A stretch of DNA of 64,000 bases from Rhodococcus sp. 4CII (lineage in GTDB: Bacteria > Actinomycetota > Actinomycetes > Mycobacteriales > Mycobacteriaceae): the NCBI RefSeq assembly GCF_014256275.1, contig NZ_JACCFE010000002.1:682001-746000 (forward strand). Reading direction: 5' to 3'. This document shows, piece by piece, positions 1-8,932 of the stretch. The position numbers were made by a program, and so were the translations under genes. Position 1 is the stretch's first letter. The number at the start of each line of letters is the position of its first letter. The notes under the pieces were generated by a model. That model was not told where the DNA came from and ran no database searches. It was given only the letters and a program-made list of their open reading frames with translations.

Positions 1-403
1 CTTCGACGCGGACGCGGCGGGCGGCGTCGTCGAAGACCCGCTGATCGATGCCTTCGTACCGTCCGCAGGCGAAGACGATGTGCTGCTCCCCCGCCCAGCG
101 TTCGGCGGTTGCCTGCGTGAACGGGACACCTGCGGGTGTGGGGACGACGAGCAACGGGTCCGCGTCGCCGTCGCCCGCGGCGAGCACGTCGTCCAGGGCG
201 GGGCCCCAGACCGTCGGTTTCATGACCATCCCCGGCCCACCTCCGTACGGTGAGTCGTCGACAGCCTTGTGGACGTCGTGCGTCCATTTCCTCAGGTCGT
301 GCACCTCGACGGCGATGAGGCCCTTGTCGATGGCCTTGCCGAGCAACGCAGCCCGGAGCGGCTCGAGGTATTCGGGGAAGATGGTGACCACGTCGAGACG
401 CAC
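1..403 (-). CDS. trmD: tRNA (guanine-N1)-methyltransferase TrmD, 5' part only
   Basis: TrmD methylates G37 at N1 in tRNAs reading CNN codons and so prevents +1 frameshifting. Only about the first 134 codons are present; the gene runs off the left edge. The product begins at a GTG (401-403) with VRLDVVTIFPEYLEPLRAA, the family N-terminus. Further on it shows the S-adenosylmethionine-site residues DSPYGGGPGMV and later ACGRYEGIDQRV, both TrmD signatures. The start lies 10 bp after the rimM stop codon, so it is the distal gene of the rpsP-khpA-rimM-trmD operon, an arrangement common in bacteria. Confidence 0.93.
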   Translation of the reverse strand, partial: MRLDVVTIFPEYLEPLRAALLGKAIDKGLIAVEVHDLRKWTHDVHKAVDDSPYGGGPGMVMKPTVWGPALDDVLAAGDGDADPLLVVPTPAGVPFTQATAERWAGEQHIVFACGRYEGIDQRVFDDAARRVRVE

Positions 404-413
404 GGCTACCGAC

Positions 414-965
414 TCACTTCCCGTCGGCGGAGTCACCGAAGTCGGGATCCAGCAAGCCTTCCGGCGGGTCGATCTCGACGACGCCGTCGGCTACGGACAC
501 CGAGGTGACGATAGCGGCCACGAAGGGGACGAGGAGTTCGCCGGGCTCTTCGCCGGCCCGGCGGACCGACAGCAATTCGCCTGCCGCGGAATGCAGTACC
601 TCGATGACCGTACCCACCTCGGTGCCGTCTGCGAGTCGCACCGCCAGTCCCTCGAGTTCGTGATCGTAGAACTCGTCGGGGTCGTCGGAGGGTTCGAGTT
701 CCGAGCTGTCGATGACGAACAAGGTGCCTCGCAAGGCATCCGCCCCGGTGCGATCCGACACACCCTCGAGGCGCAGCAGAAGCCGCCCGGAATGCTCCCG
801 GGCGGCTTCCACCGTGTACGTACTCACAGCCTGCTCGCGCGGCTTGTGTCCCCGCAGCACGGCACCGACGGCAAATCGATCCTCGGGTTCGTCGGTACGA
901 ACCTCGACCACGATCTCACCCTTGATGCCGTGCGACTTGGCGACACGGCCCACCACGAGCTCCAC
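414..965 (-). CDS. rimM: 16S rRNA maturation factor RimM
   Basis: RimM binds ribosomal protein S19 and assists late maturation of the 30S head. I chose the GTG at 963-965 because the conserved N-terminus ELVVGRVAKSHGIKGEIVVE follows directly; the frame stays open further upstream but codes low-complexity Ser/Arg-rich sequence overlapping khpA. The product is about 183 residues, with an N-terminal beta-barrel and a C-terminal PRC-barrel (EFYDHELEGLAVRLADG and LLVPFVAAIV are typical). It lies 13 bp after khpA and 10 bp before trmD in one operon. Confidence 0.93.
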   Translation of the reverse strand: MELVVGRVAKSHGIKGEIVVEVRTDEPEDRFAVGAVLRGHKPREQAVSTYTVEAAREHSGRLLLRLEGVSDRTGADALRGTLFVIDSSELEPSDDPDEFYDHELEGLAVRLADGTEVGTVIEVLHSAAGELLSVRRAGEEPGELLVPFVAAIVTSVSVADGVVEIDPPEGLLDPDFGDSADGK

Positions 966-978
966 TACGGTGCGGCCT

Positions 979-1221
979 CTACTGATCGGTGTCGATGACG
1001 TCGACCCGGATCCCCCGGCCACCGATACCGGAGACGAGCGTGCGCAGAGCGGTCGCGGTGCGACCACCGCGACCGATGACCTTGCCGAGATCGTCAGGGT
1101 TGACGTGCACCTCGACAGTGCGCCCCCGACGCCCGGTGATCAGCTCGACACGAACGTCGTCGGGATTGGCGACGATGCCACGAACGAGGTGCTCCACGGC
1201 ATCGGCGACGACGGCACTCAC
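979..1221 (-). CDS. khpA: KH-domain RNA-binding protein KhpA
   Basis: This is a small RNA-binding protein of 80 residues, a single KH domain with the GxxG loop seen as KVIGRGGRTATAL around residues 48-60. In Firmicutes KhpA pairs with KhpB (Jag) and affects cell elongation and division; the mycobacterial orthologue lies in the same position between rpsP and rimM. Its ATG overlaps the rpsP stop codon by 4 bp (ATGA), so translation is probably coupled to S16. No partner gene is in the window. Confidence 0.92.
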   Translation of the reverse strand: MSAVVADAVEHLVRGIVANPDDVRVELITGRRGRTVEVHVNPDDLGKVIGRGGRTATALRTLVSGIGGRGIRVDVIDTDQ

Positions 1222-1679
1222 TTCTCAGCAGCCTCGGACTCTGCAGCAGCCTCGGCGGGAGCGTCGGCAGCAGCCTCGGCGTCCTCGGCCTTCGCCTTCT
1301 TCTTCTTGGGCGTGATGGCCTCACCGACGGGCTCGTTCTCGGCCTGCGCGAGCGCAGCCTGGAACAGCTCCAGCTTGGTGGGCTTGGCTTCCTTGACGCG
1401 GAGGGTGCCCTCGGCGCCCGGCAGGCCCTTGAACTTCTGCCAGTCACCGGTGATCTTCAGGATGGCCTCGACGGGCTCGGTGGGCTGGGCGCCGACGCCG
1501 AGCCAGTACTGTGCGCGCTCCGAGTCGACCTCGATCAGCGAGGGCTCTTCCTTGGGGTGGTACTTGCCGATGGTCTCGATCGCACGGCCGTTGCGGCGGG
1601 TGCGGGAGTCGGCGACGACGATGCGGTACTGCGGGTTCCGGATCTTGCCGAGCCGGGTGAGCTTGATCTTGACAGCCAC
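1218..1679 (-). CDS. rpsP: 30S ribosomal protein S16
   Basis: S16 is a primary binding protein of the 30S body. The first 85 residues are the conserved domain (AVKIKLTRLGKIRNPQYRI, then RRNGRAIETIGKYHP). The remaining part is an actinobacterial extension ending in a run of Ala, Glu and Lys that is probably disordered. The start is GTG (1677-1679), preceded by GAAGGAG about 9 nt upstream. It is the first gene of the rpsP-khpA-rimM-trmD operon; the 179 bp upstream, to the end of the amidohydrolase gene, should hold the promoter, but I cannot fix its boxes confidently. Confidence 0.96.
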   Translation of the reverse strand: MAVKIKLTRLGKIRNPQYRIVVADSRTRRNGRAIETIGKYHPKEEPSLIEVDSERAQYWLGVGAQPTEPVEAILKITGDWQKFKGLPGAEGTLRVKEAKPTKLELFQAALAQAENEPVGEAITPKKKKAKAEDAEAAADAPAEAAAESEAAEK

Positions 1680-1858
1680 TGCTGTACTTCTCCTTCAGTG
1701 CGCACACAAGTGTGCCCACGTGTCACGTGCAATTCGGCGACGCGCAGGAATAGCGCGCCCGGTTTTGCCTCCAACCTGTGACCGCCGCGCGGTACGGAAC
1801 CGGATGCGACGAACAGCGGTTCATTCTGCCAGACGAACACCGCGAGGGGGAAACCAGG

Positions 1859-2872
1859 TCATCGGGTCTTGACGACGGTCCCCCGCAACACCACGACATC
1901 GGGCGCGGCGAGGGCGTCGCTGCTCGCGCGCGGGTCGTTCCGGAACACGAGCAGATCCGCGGGCGCGCCCGCCTCCACACCCGGATGTCCGAGCCAGGTC
2001 CGCGCGTCCCAGCACGCGGCGCCCAGCGCCTCGGCCGGCGACAATCCGACCGCTTTCAGTGCCTCGACCTCGTCCGCGATACGTCCGTGGACGATCGATC
2101 CGCCCGCGTCGGTGCCTGCGTAGATCGGAATCCCCGCATCGTGAGCAGCACCGATCGTGTCCTTGACCCGGGAATGCAGGTCGCGCATGTGCGCGGCATA
2201 GACCGGGAACCGCGCGGCGGACTCGGCGATCTCCGGGAACGTGGCGATGTTGATCAGCGTCGGGACGAGCGCCGTTCCATGCGACACCATCAAGTCGATC
2301 GTCTCGTCGGTGAGCCCGGTGCCGTGCTCGATGCAGTCGATTCCGGCGTTGATCAGGCCGGGAAGAGCGTCTTCGGCGAACACGTGCGCGGTGACGCGTG
2401 CACCTTCACGGTGCGCGGCCGCTATCGCCTCGGCCAGGATGTCGTCGCTCCACAACGGCGTCAGGTCACCGACGGATCGATCGATCCAGTCGCCGACGAG
2501 CTTGACCCACCCGTCGCCGGCCCGGGCCTGCCTCACCACCTCGTCGGGCAGTTGGGACTCGTCCTCGAGATCGACGGGGAGCCCACGGATATAGCGCTTG
2601 GGGGCCGCGATGTGTTGCCCGGCCCGGACGATCCGCGGGAGGTCGGGGCGCTCGTCGACGAACCGGGTGTCGACCGGCGAACCCGCGTCACGAATCAACA
2701 GGACTCCGCAGTCCCGCTCGGTCTCCGCTTGCGCGATCAGTCCCTCGACGGTCTCGCCGCCGCCACCACCGAACCTGATCCCGACGTGGCAGTGGGCGTC
2801 GACGAGACCGGGGACGATCCAGCCCGATTCGCAGACGGTCTCGGCGCCGGGAATCGGTTCGGCCGAGATCAC
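1859..2872 (-). CDS. metal-dependent amidohydrolase, N-terminus interrupted by an amber codon
   Basis: This is an amidohydrolase-superfamily enzyme of the imidazolonepropionase/prolidase-like group; the substrate is unknown. Visible metal-site elements are DAHCHVG (HxH), a Lys in GWVKLVGDW (candidate carbamylated lysine), the His residues in RVTAHVFAED and IDCIEHGTG, and the Asp in YAGTDAGG. The continuous frame from a GTG at 2870-2872 gives 337 residues. The family-like N-terminus starts further upstream at an ATG (2942-2944): MGALHFRGTGLPDDQPVEF, then TAG at 2885-2887, then VDRGVISAEPIPGAE in the same frame. The natural start therefore seems to be 2944 and the gene may be disrupted. There is no good ribosome site before the GTG. 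It follows ffh by 3 bp, as does the mycobacterial orthologue. Confidence 0.75.
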   Translation of the reverse strand: MISAEPIPGAETVCESGWIVPGLVDAHCHVGIRFGGGGGETVEGLIAQAETERDCGVLLIRDAGSPVDTRFVDERPDLPRIVRAGQHIAAPKRYIRGLPVDLEDESQLPDEVVRQARAGDGWVKLVGDWIDRSVGDLTPLWSDDILAEAIAAAHREGARVTAHVFAEDALPGLINAGIDCIEHGTGLTDETIDLMVSHGTALVPTLINIATFPEIAESAARFPVYAAHMRDLHSRVKDTIGAAHDAGIPIYAGTDAGGSIVHGRIADEVEALKAVGLSPAEALGAACWDARTWLGHPGVEAGAPADLLVFRNDPRASSDALAAPDVVVLRGTVVKTR

Positions 2873-2947
2873 ACCGCGATCGACCTAGAACTCGACGGGC
2901 TGGTCGTCGGGCAGACCGGTGCCCCGGAAGTGCAGTGCACCCATCGG

Positions 2948-4555
2948 CTAGTTCTTCGGCCGCTTGAACTGGGACAGGTCGATGCCTTCGAGTCCGGGCG
3001 GCAACTCGTCGAGGCCCTTCGGCATGTTCGACAGGTCCGGCATCCCCGCGGGAAGGCCTCCCGGGGGCATGCCCGGGAACCCGCCCGGCAGACCGCCGGG
3101 GAAGCCGCCGCGCACCTTCGGCGGGGTCGGCCCCTTGCCACCCTTCTTGCCCTTCTTGCCCTTCTTGCTGCGCTGAGGCTTGCGTGAACCCGGCATGCCC
3201 ATGCGCCCGGCCATCGCCGCCATCATCTTGCGGGCCTCGAAGAAGCGGTCCACGAGTTGGTTGACGTCGGACACCTTGACACCCGAACCGTTGGCGATCC
3301 GCAGCCTGCGGGACGCGTTGATGATCTTGGGGTCGTCGCGCTCGGCGGGGGTCATACCGCGGATGATGGCCTGCACCCGGTCGAGTTGTTTCTCGTCGAC
3401 GTTCGCGAGAGCGTCCTTCATCTGCCCCGCACCGGGGAGCATGCCCAGGAGGTTGCCGATGGGGCCCATCTTGCGCACGGCCATCATCTGCTCGAGGAAG
3501 TCCTCGAGCGTCAGCTGGCCGGAGCCGATCTTCTGGGCGGTGGCCTCGGCCTGCTTCTGGTCGAAGACCTGCTCGGCCTGTTCGATGAGGCTGAGGACGT
3601 CGCCCATGCCGAGGATGCGGCTGGCCATGCGGTCGGGGTGGAAGATGTCGAAGTCTTCGAGTTTCTCACCCGTCGACGCGAACAGGATGGGCTGGCCGGT
3701 GACCTCGCGGACGCTGAGCGCCGCACCACCGCGGGCGTCGCCGTCGAGCTTCGTGAGCACGACACCGGTGAATCCGACACCCTCACGGAACGCCTCGGCG
3801 GTGCTGACCGCGTCCTGGCCGATCATCGCGTCGAGCACGAAGATCGTCTCGTCCGGATTCACGGCGTCGCGGATACCCGCCGCCTGCGCCATCAGGTCGG
3901 CGTCGATACCGAGGCGACCCGCGGTGTCGACGATGACCACGTCGAACTGCTTGTTGCGCGCTTCCTCGACACCCGCCCGGGCCACCTCGACCGGGTCGGC
4001 CGCGGTGATGCCCAGTTCGTTGTCGCCGCCACCGATGGACGTGCCGGGGTGCGGCGCGAAGACCGTCGCGCCCGCCCGCTCGCCGACGATCTGCAGCTGG
4101 GTGACGGCGCCCGGGCGCTGAAGGTCGCAGGCCACGAGCAGCGGGGTGTGCCCCTGGTCGCGCAGCCACTTGGCGAGCTTGCCGGCGAGGGTCGTCTTAC
4201 CGGAACCCTGCAGACCGGCGAGCATGATGACCGTCGGCGGCGTCTTCGCGAACACCAACCGGCGGGTCTCGCCGCCGAGGATGCCGACGAGTTCCTCGTT
4301 GACGATCTTGACGACCTGCTGCGCCGGGTTGAGGGCGGCCGAGACCTCGACGCCCTTGGCACGTTCCTTGATCTTGGCGATGAACGAGCGGACGACGGGC
4401 AGCGCGACGTCTGCCTCGAGCAAGGCCAACCGGATCTCACGGCAGGTGGCATCGATGTCGGCTCCGGAAAGGCGACCCTTGCCACGCAGATCCTTGAGGG
4501 CTCCGGTCAACCTGTCGGAAAGGGATTCGAACACCGAGTGCGCTCCTGAAGTCAT
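2948..4555 (-). CDS. ffh: signal recognition particle protein Ffh
   Basis: Ffh is the SRP GTPase that binds signal peptides of nascent membrane proteins and hands ribosomes to FtsY. The order is an N domain (about 1-95), a G domain with GLQGSGKTTLAGKLA (P-loop), DLQRPGAVTQLQ, DTAGRLG and TKLDGDARGG, then a Met-rich M domain (MMAVRKMGPIGNLLGMLPG onward). The C-terminus after about residue 440 is a Lys-rich stretch and Gly/Pro/Met repeats, usual in actinobacteria but long. The 535-residue form starts at 4555; most orthologues start at a position equal to the GTG at 4532-4534 (VFESLSDRL), which is a serious alternative start. Confidence 0.96.
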   Translation of the reverse strand: MTSGAHSVFESLSDRLTGALKDLRGKGRLSGADIDATCREIRLALLEADVALPVVRSFIAKIKERAKGVEVSAALNPAQQVVKIVNEELVGILGGETRRLVFAKTPPTVIMLAGLQGSGKTTLAGKLAKWLRDQGHTPLLVACDLQRPGAVTQLQIVGERAGATVFAPHPGTSIGGGDNELGITAADPVEVARAGVEEARNKQFDVVIVDTAGRLGIDADLMAQAAGIRDAVNPDETIFVLDAMIGQDAVSTAEAFREGVGFTGVVLTKLDGDARGGAALSVREVTGQPILFASTGEKLEDFDIFHPDRMASRILGMGDVLSLIEQAEQVFDQKQAEATAQKIGSGQLTLEDFLEQMMAVRKMGPIGNLLGMLPGAGQMKDALANVDEKQLDRVQAIIRGMTPAERDDPKIINASRRLRIANGSGVKVSDVNQLVDRFFEARKMMAAMAGRMGMPGSRKPQRSKKGKKGKKGGKGPTPPKVRGGFPGGLPGGFPGMPPGGLPAGMPDLSNMPKGLDELPPGLEGIDLSQFKRPKN

Positions 4556-4610
4556 GCGAGTGTGCGGTGGATATTCTCGGGCACCAGACTAGCCGCTCAC
4601 GCGCGGTCGT

Positions 4611-7163
4611 TCATTCTCCCCCGCTGCCCTCCTGCTTCTTCGGCTTCGCGAGGGGAACGACACCGAGGATCGCACTCTCGACCTCTTCCCGGCTCGCCCG
4701 GGTGTCCCCGCCGCCGAGATCGAGGCAGAACGCGTCGATCACCGACGAACCGAGGGTGGTCACCCGCGCCCACCGGACGTCGGCTCCGCACGTGTCGAAC
4801 GCGTCGGCCAGCCTCGACAGCAGGCCCAGCCGGTCCTCGGCCCTGAGCTCGAGAATGATCTCCCCGGGGGAGTTCGTGTCGAACCAGATGACCCGCGGCG
4901 GCGCCTGCGCGTACTGGACCGGAACCGCGGCCTCGCCCCGCTCCTCGACGGCCGCCACCCGCTGGCTCTCCCGGGCCTCCTCCTCCTTGGCGGTGAGCAT
5001 CTCCAGCAGGTTGAGCTCACCCGCGAGGGCACGGATCAGTTCCTGCCGCAGCAGTCCCGCCTGCGGCGGCGCCCCGAATCTCGGGGACACGACGAACGAA
5101 TTGACCGCCGATCCCTCGGCGCTGCCCAGCGACGCGGACAAGACCCGCAGGGAGTGCAGTGCGAGAACGCCCGCCGCCTTCGACAGCAGGCCTCGCTGAT
5201 CGGGCGCGATGACCGTGACCACGAAGTTGTGGGGGCTGTCGGCGGGGACGAGCGCGACATGCACGCCGCCCGTCGCCGCCAGCGCGACGTGTTCCGGATC
5301 GAGCGGATCGGGAGCGGGAAGAACCTCACCCGCCATGACCAACCGGCAGCGGCGCACGAGTTCCCCGATCAGCGACGACTTCCAGTCGCCCCACACACCG
5401 GGACCCGTCGCGAGAGAATCCGCCTCCGCCAGCGCGTGCAGCAACTCCAGCAGCACGCCGTCACCGCCGAGCGCCTCCACGACCTTCTCCACCGTCTCGG
5501 GATCGTCGAGGTCACGGCGCGTCGCGGTGTGCGGCAGCAGCAGGTGGTGGCGGACGATCGCGGTGAGAAGCACCACGTCCGACGGCCACAATCCGAGCCG
5601 CCTTCCGATCTGCGTGGCCAGTTCGGCGCCGACCACGCTGTGGTCGCCGCCGCGTCCCTTACCGATATCGTGCAGCAACGCGCCCAGCATCAGCAGGTCC
5701 GGGCGGGCCACGCGGGTGGTGAACTCGCTGGCGTGGGCGGCGGTCTCGACCAGATGGCGATCGACCGTCCACGTGTGCACCGCGTCCCGGGGCGGCAGAT
5801 CCCGGACGGCACCCCACTCGGGGAGAAGCCGGCCCCACAATCCGGTGCGATCGAGAGCCTCGATCGCCGCGACGGCCCGGCTGCCCGACCCGAGCATCAC
5901 CAGCAGATCGTTCAGCGCTTCCTTCGGCCACGGCTCCCGCAGTTCGGGGGCGTTGTCGGCCAAGCGATTCAGGGTGGACGCCGACATCGGCATCCCCGTG
6001 GTCGCCGACGCCGACGCGACCCGCAACACCAGACCGGGATCCTTGGCCGGCCGCGCGTCGCGAGCCAGCACCACTTCGCCGGCGTGCTCGACGACGCCCT
6101 CGTCGAGGGGCCGCCGAACCGGGGGCCGGCGCAGCCGGGCGAGACCACGCCGCGGCAGGGCATGACCCGCCGTCCGCACACCCACGTCGACGGAGTAGCT
6201 GATGGTGCGCGCGGCCTCGCTGAGCATGCGCGCGAGGTCGAACCGATCCCCGATCCGCAGTGCGGCGCCGATCTCGTCGGCGTCCTGGGCACGCAGCTGA
6301 TCGCGCGAGCGGCCGGCCACCCGGTGCAGTTCGGTGCGGACGTCGAGGAGCCGGCGATGCGCGAGGGCCAGTCCCCCACCCGGCGAATCCGGGCCCAGTC
6401 CGGGCATGCCATCGGTGAGCTGCGCGATGGACAGCGCGTTCAGCAGCTGTACGTCCCGCAGTCCACCGCGACCGCTCTTCAGGTCGGGCTCGGCGCGGTG
6501 CGCGATCTCGCCGCTGCGCTCCCACCGCGACTTCGTCTGGTCGATGAGCCCGTCGAAGCGGTTGCGGATGTCGGTGCGCCACTGTCGGCGAACCCCGCTG
6601 ATGAGGAGATTGGTGAGCTCGACGTCGCCGACGATGTGGCGCGCCTCAAGCATGCCCAGGGCGGCGGTGATGTCGGTGTCCGCCACCTGGAGCGCCTGCG
6701 GGATGGTCCGGACGCTGTGATCGAGCTTGATGTGGGCGTCCCACAACGGATACCAGAGTTGGTCGGCGACCTGGGCGACGACCGCCGGATCCATGTCGTC
6801 GTGGAGCAGGAGGAGGTCGAGATCCGAGTACGGCAACAGTTCGCGGCGACCGAGCCCGCCGACCGCGACGAGCGCGAAACCGCTGTCCGGCTTGATCCCG
6901 AGTTCGGCACCCTTTGTGGTCAACCAGAACTCGTGCAGATCGACGAGCGCGTGGCGTAGGGCAGCGGCGTCGAGCCGCCGCCCGTGGCCTGCGGGATTCC
7001 TTGCGCCGGGCCCGGTCTCGGGACCTCCGGCGAGCAGTTGTCTGCGTGCGCGGGCCAGGTCCGCCGCTTCGTTCGATCCGCCTGACGCAACCGGCCCTGA
7101 TCCCGTCGCCTTGGCGACGGAACCAGGGCCGGGCTTACCGGACCCGTTGGGGTCAGAGTGCAT
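4611..7163 (-). CDS. glnD: PII nucleotidyltransferase/removing enzyme GlnD
   Basis: GlnD modifies and demodifies the PII protein in response to glutamine; in actinobacteria the modification is adenylylation rather than uridylylation. The nucleotidyltransferase site is visible as VGGLGRRELLPYSDLDLLLLHDD. An HD hydrolase domain follows (LLMLGALLHDIGKGRGGDHS) and two ACT domains finish the protein (LVPADSPHNFVVTVIAPDQRGLLSK and IILELRAEDRLGLLSRLADAF, each a separate domain start). The ATG at 7161-7163 lies inside the last codons of glnB, an 11-bp overlap, giving 850 residues. An upstream start in the same frame would run deep into glnB, so I rejected it. It is the last gene of amtB-glnB-glnD. 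Confidence 0.94.
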   Translation of the reverse strand: MHSDPNGSGKPGPGSVAKATGSGPVASGGSNEAADLARARRQLLAGGPETGPGARNPAGHGRRLDAAALRHALVDLHEFWLTTKGAELGIKPDSGFALVAVGGLGRRELLPYSDLDLLLLHDDMDPAVVAQVADQLWYPLWDAHIKLDHSVRTIPQALQVADTDITAALGMLEARHIVGDVELTNLLISGVRRQWRTDIRNRFDGLIDQTKSRWERSGEIAHRAEPDLKSGRGGLRDVQLLNALSIAQLTDGMPGLGPDSPGGGLALAHRRLLDVRTELHRVAGRSRDQLRAQDADEIGAALRIGDRFDLARMLSEAARTISYSVDVGVRTAGHALPRRGLARLRRPPVRRPLDEGVVEHAGEVVLARDARPAKDPGLVLRVASASATTGMPMSASTLNRLADNAPELREPWPKEALNDLLVMLGSGSRAVAAIEALDRTGLWGRLLPEWGAVRDLPPRDAVHTWTVDRHLVETAAHASEFTTRVARPDLLMLGALLHDIGKGRGGDHSVVGAELATQIGRRLGLWPSDVVLLTAIVRHHLLLPHTATRRDLDDPETVEKVVEALGGDGVLLELLHALAEADSLATGPGVWGDWKSSLIGELVRRCRLVMAGEVLPAPDPLDPEHVALAATGGVHVALVPADSPHNFVVTVIAPDQRGLLSKAAGVLALHSLRVLSASLGSAEGSAVNSFVVSPRFGAPPQAGLLRQELIRALAGELNLLEMLTAKEEEARESQRVAAVEERGEAAVPVQYAQAPPRVIWFDTNSPGEIILELRAEDRLGLLSRLADAFDTCGADVRWARVTTLGSSVIDAFCLDLGGGDTRASREEVESAILGVVPLAKPKKQEGSGGE

Positions 7164-7491
7164 CCGCGCCGCGTTCCCCGGTACGTACCCGGATGACCGA
7201 CTCGACCGGCGACACCCACACCTTGCCGTCACCGATCTTGCCGGTGCGCGCCGCCTCGACGATCACCTCGACGACCTTGTCGACAGCGGCGTCGTCCACG
7301 ACGACCTCGACCCGGACCTTCGGCACGAAATCGACCGAGTACTCCGCTCCCCGGTAGACCTCGGTGTGGCCCTTCTGCCGGCCGTACCCCTGAACCTCGC
7401 TGACAGTCATTCCGAGCACGCCCGCCTGCTCGAGTCCCGTCTTCACGTCCTCCAGAGTGAACGGCTTGACAATTGCTGTGATCAGCTTCAT
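7153..7491 (-). CDS. glnB: nitrogen regulatory protein PII (GlnB/GlnK)
   Basis: This is a 112-residue PII signal protein that binds ATP/ADP and 2-oxoglutarate and in this context probably docks on AmtB. It starts MKLITAIVKPFTLEDVK. The T-loop carries GYGRQKGHTEVYRGAEY, with Tyr51 being the modification site used by GlnD. The C-terminal GKIGDGKVWVSPVE is the second family signature. The ATG at 7489-7491 lies 4 bp after the amtB stop; longer frames add non-conserved sequence inside amtB. Linkage to amtB marks it as the GlnK-type PII of actinobacteria. Confidence 0.96.
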   Translation of the reverse strand: MKLITAIVKPFTLEDVKTGLEQAGVLGMTVSEVQGYGRQKGHTEVYRGAEYSVDFVPKVRVEVVVDDAAVDKVVEVIVEAARTGKIGDGKVWVSPVESVIRVRTGERGADAL

Positions 7492-7495
7492 TTCC

Positions 7496-8863
7496 TCATC
7501 CCTCCTTGCCGGATACACGAGCGGGTGCCGAGGTTCCGCCGAGAGCGGCGAAATCGTAGGCGGTCTCTGCGTGTTCCGACTCGTCCACTCCAAGTGATTC
7601 ACCCTCGTCGCTGAGCCGCAGACCGATCGTGAACTTCACGATCACCGCGACGACGGCTGTACCGACGAGCGAGTAAAGCAGTACTGCCCCGGCGCCCACT
7701 GCCTGACGCCAGAGTTGGTCGAGGCCTCCACCATAGAACAGACCCACCACACCCGCGGGCGCCTCCGACGTCGCGACCAGGCCGACCATCAGGGTTCCGA
7801 CGATGCCGCCGACGAGGTGGACACCGACGACGTCGAGCGAGTCGTCGAATCCGAAGCGGAACTTCAGCCCGACCGCGAGGGCGCAGAGCACGCCGGCCAC
7901 GATTCCGATCGCGAGGGCGCCGACGACGTTCACCGAGGAGCAGGAAGGCGTGATGGCAACCAGGCCTGCCACGATTCCGGACGCCGCGCCGAGCGTGGTG
8001 GCGTGGCCGTCGCGAATGCGCTCGACCAGGAGCCAGGCGAGCATGGCCGCACACGTTGCGATGACCGTCGCGATGAACGTTGCTCCGGCGATGCCATTGG
8101 AACCGACCGCCGAACCGGCGTTGAATCCGAACCAGCCGAACCAGAGGAGTCCGGCGCCGAGCATCACGAACGTCAGGTTGTGCGGGCGGAAGGGAGTTCC
8201 CGGCCATCCCCGGCGCTTACCGAGGATGATGCAGAGGACGAGACCGGCGGCGCCGGCGTTGATGTGAACGGCGGTACCACCCGCGAAGTCCACCGCGGCG
8301 AGCTTGTTGGCGATCCACCCGCCCGTCTCGGAGGTGACGCCGTCGAAGGCGAAGACCCAGTGCGCCACGGGGAAGTACACGATCGTCGCCCAGAGGCCGG
8401 CGAACAGCAGCCACGAACCGAAGCGCAGACGATCCGCGACGGCACCCGAGATCAGGGCAACCGTGATGATCGCGAACATAGCTTGGAAGGCGACGAACAC
8501 CGTCGCGGGGATCGTCCCGACGAGAGGGATCGCAGCGTCAGCGACGACGGAACCGGCGTCGTTGGTCTCGGCGAGGTAGGAACCGCCGATCAGGCCCTTC
8601 AGTCCGAAGTACTGGAACGGATCACCGAAGAAGTTCCCTTTGTCCTCCCCGAACGCCATGGAGTAGCCGTAGAGCACCCAGAGGATGCCGACGACACCCA
8701 TCGCGCTGATGCTCATCATGACCATGTTGAGCACGCTCTTGGCCCGCACCATGCCGCCGTAGAAGAACGCAAGTCCCGGAGTCATGAGCAACACGAGCGC
8801 GGCGCTGGTCAGCATCCACGCTGTGTCCCCGGTGTCCGGTGCACCGATAGTGGGGAAATCCAC
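7496..8863 (-). CDS. amtB: ammonium transporter AmtB
   Basis: AmtB is an inner-membrane ammonium channel of the Amt/Rh family, about 455 residues with 11 predicted membrane segments. The substrate-pore twin histidines appear in AVHINAGAAGL and VVGVHLVGGIVGT. MLTSAALVLLMTPGLAFFYGG is the first helix region. I chose the GTG at 8861-8863 because GGAGGAGG lies 7 nt upstream; a longer frame adds an Arg-rich leader that does not look like a membrane protein start. The C-terminal tail is probably cytoplasmic and contacts PII. The gene heads amtB-glnB-glnD and is preceded by a strong candidate GlnR site, so nitrogen limitation should induce it. Confidence 0.96.
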   Translation of the reverse strand: MDFPTIGAPDTGDTAWMLTSAALVLLMTPGLAFFYGGMVRAKSVLNMVMMSISAMGVVGILWVLYGYSMAFGEDKGNFFGDPFQYFGLKGLIGGSYLAETNDAGSVVADAAIPLVGTIPATVFVAFQAMFAIITVALISGAVADRLRFGSWLLFAGLWATIVYFPVAHWVFAFDGVTSETGGWIANKLAAVDFAGGTAVHINAGAAGLVLCIILGKRRGWPGTPFRPHNLTFVMLGAGLLWFGWFGFNAGSAVGSNGIAGATFIATVIATCAAMLAWLLVERIRDGHATTLGAASGIVAGLVAITPSCSSVNVVGALAIGIVAGVLCALAVGLKFRFGFDDSLDVVGVHLVGGIVGTLMVGLVATSEAPAGVVGLFYGGGLDQLWRQAVGAGAVLLYSLVGTAVVAVIVKFTIGLRLSDEGESLGVDESEHAETAYDFAALGGTSAPARVSGKEG

Positions 8864-8932
8864 CTTGAGCCTCCTCCTTCTCTGCCCAGCCGGTTGCGGC
8901 TGACGACCTGACAAGAAGGTTGCTCAGTTGGT

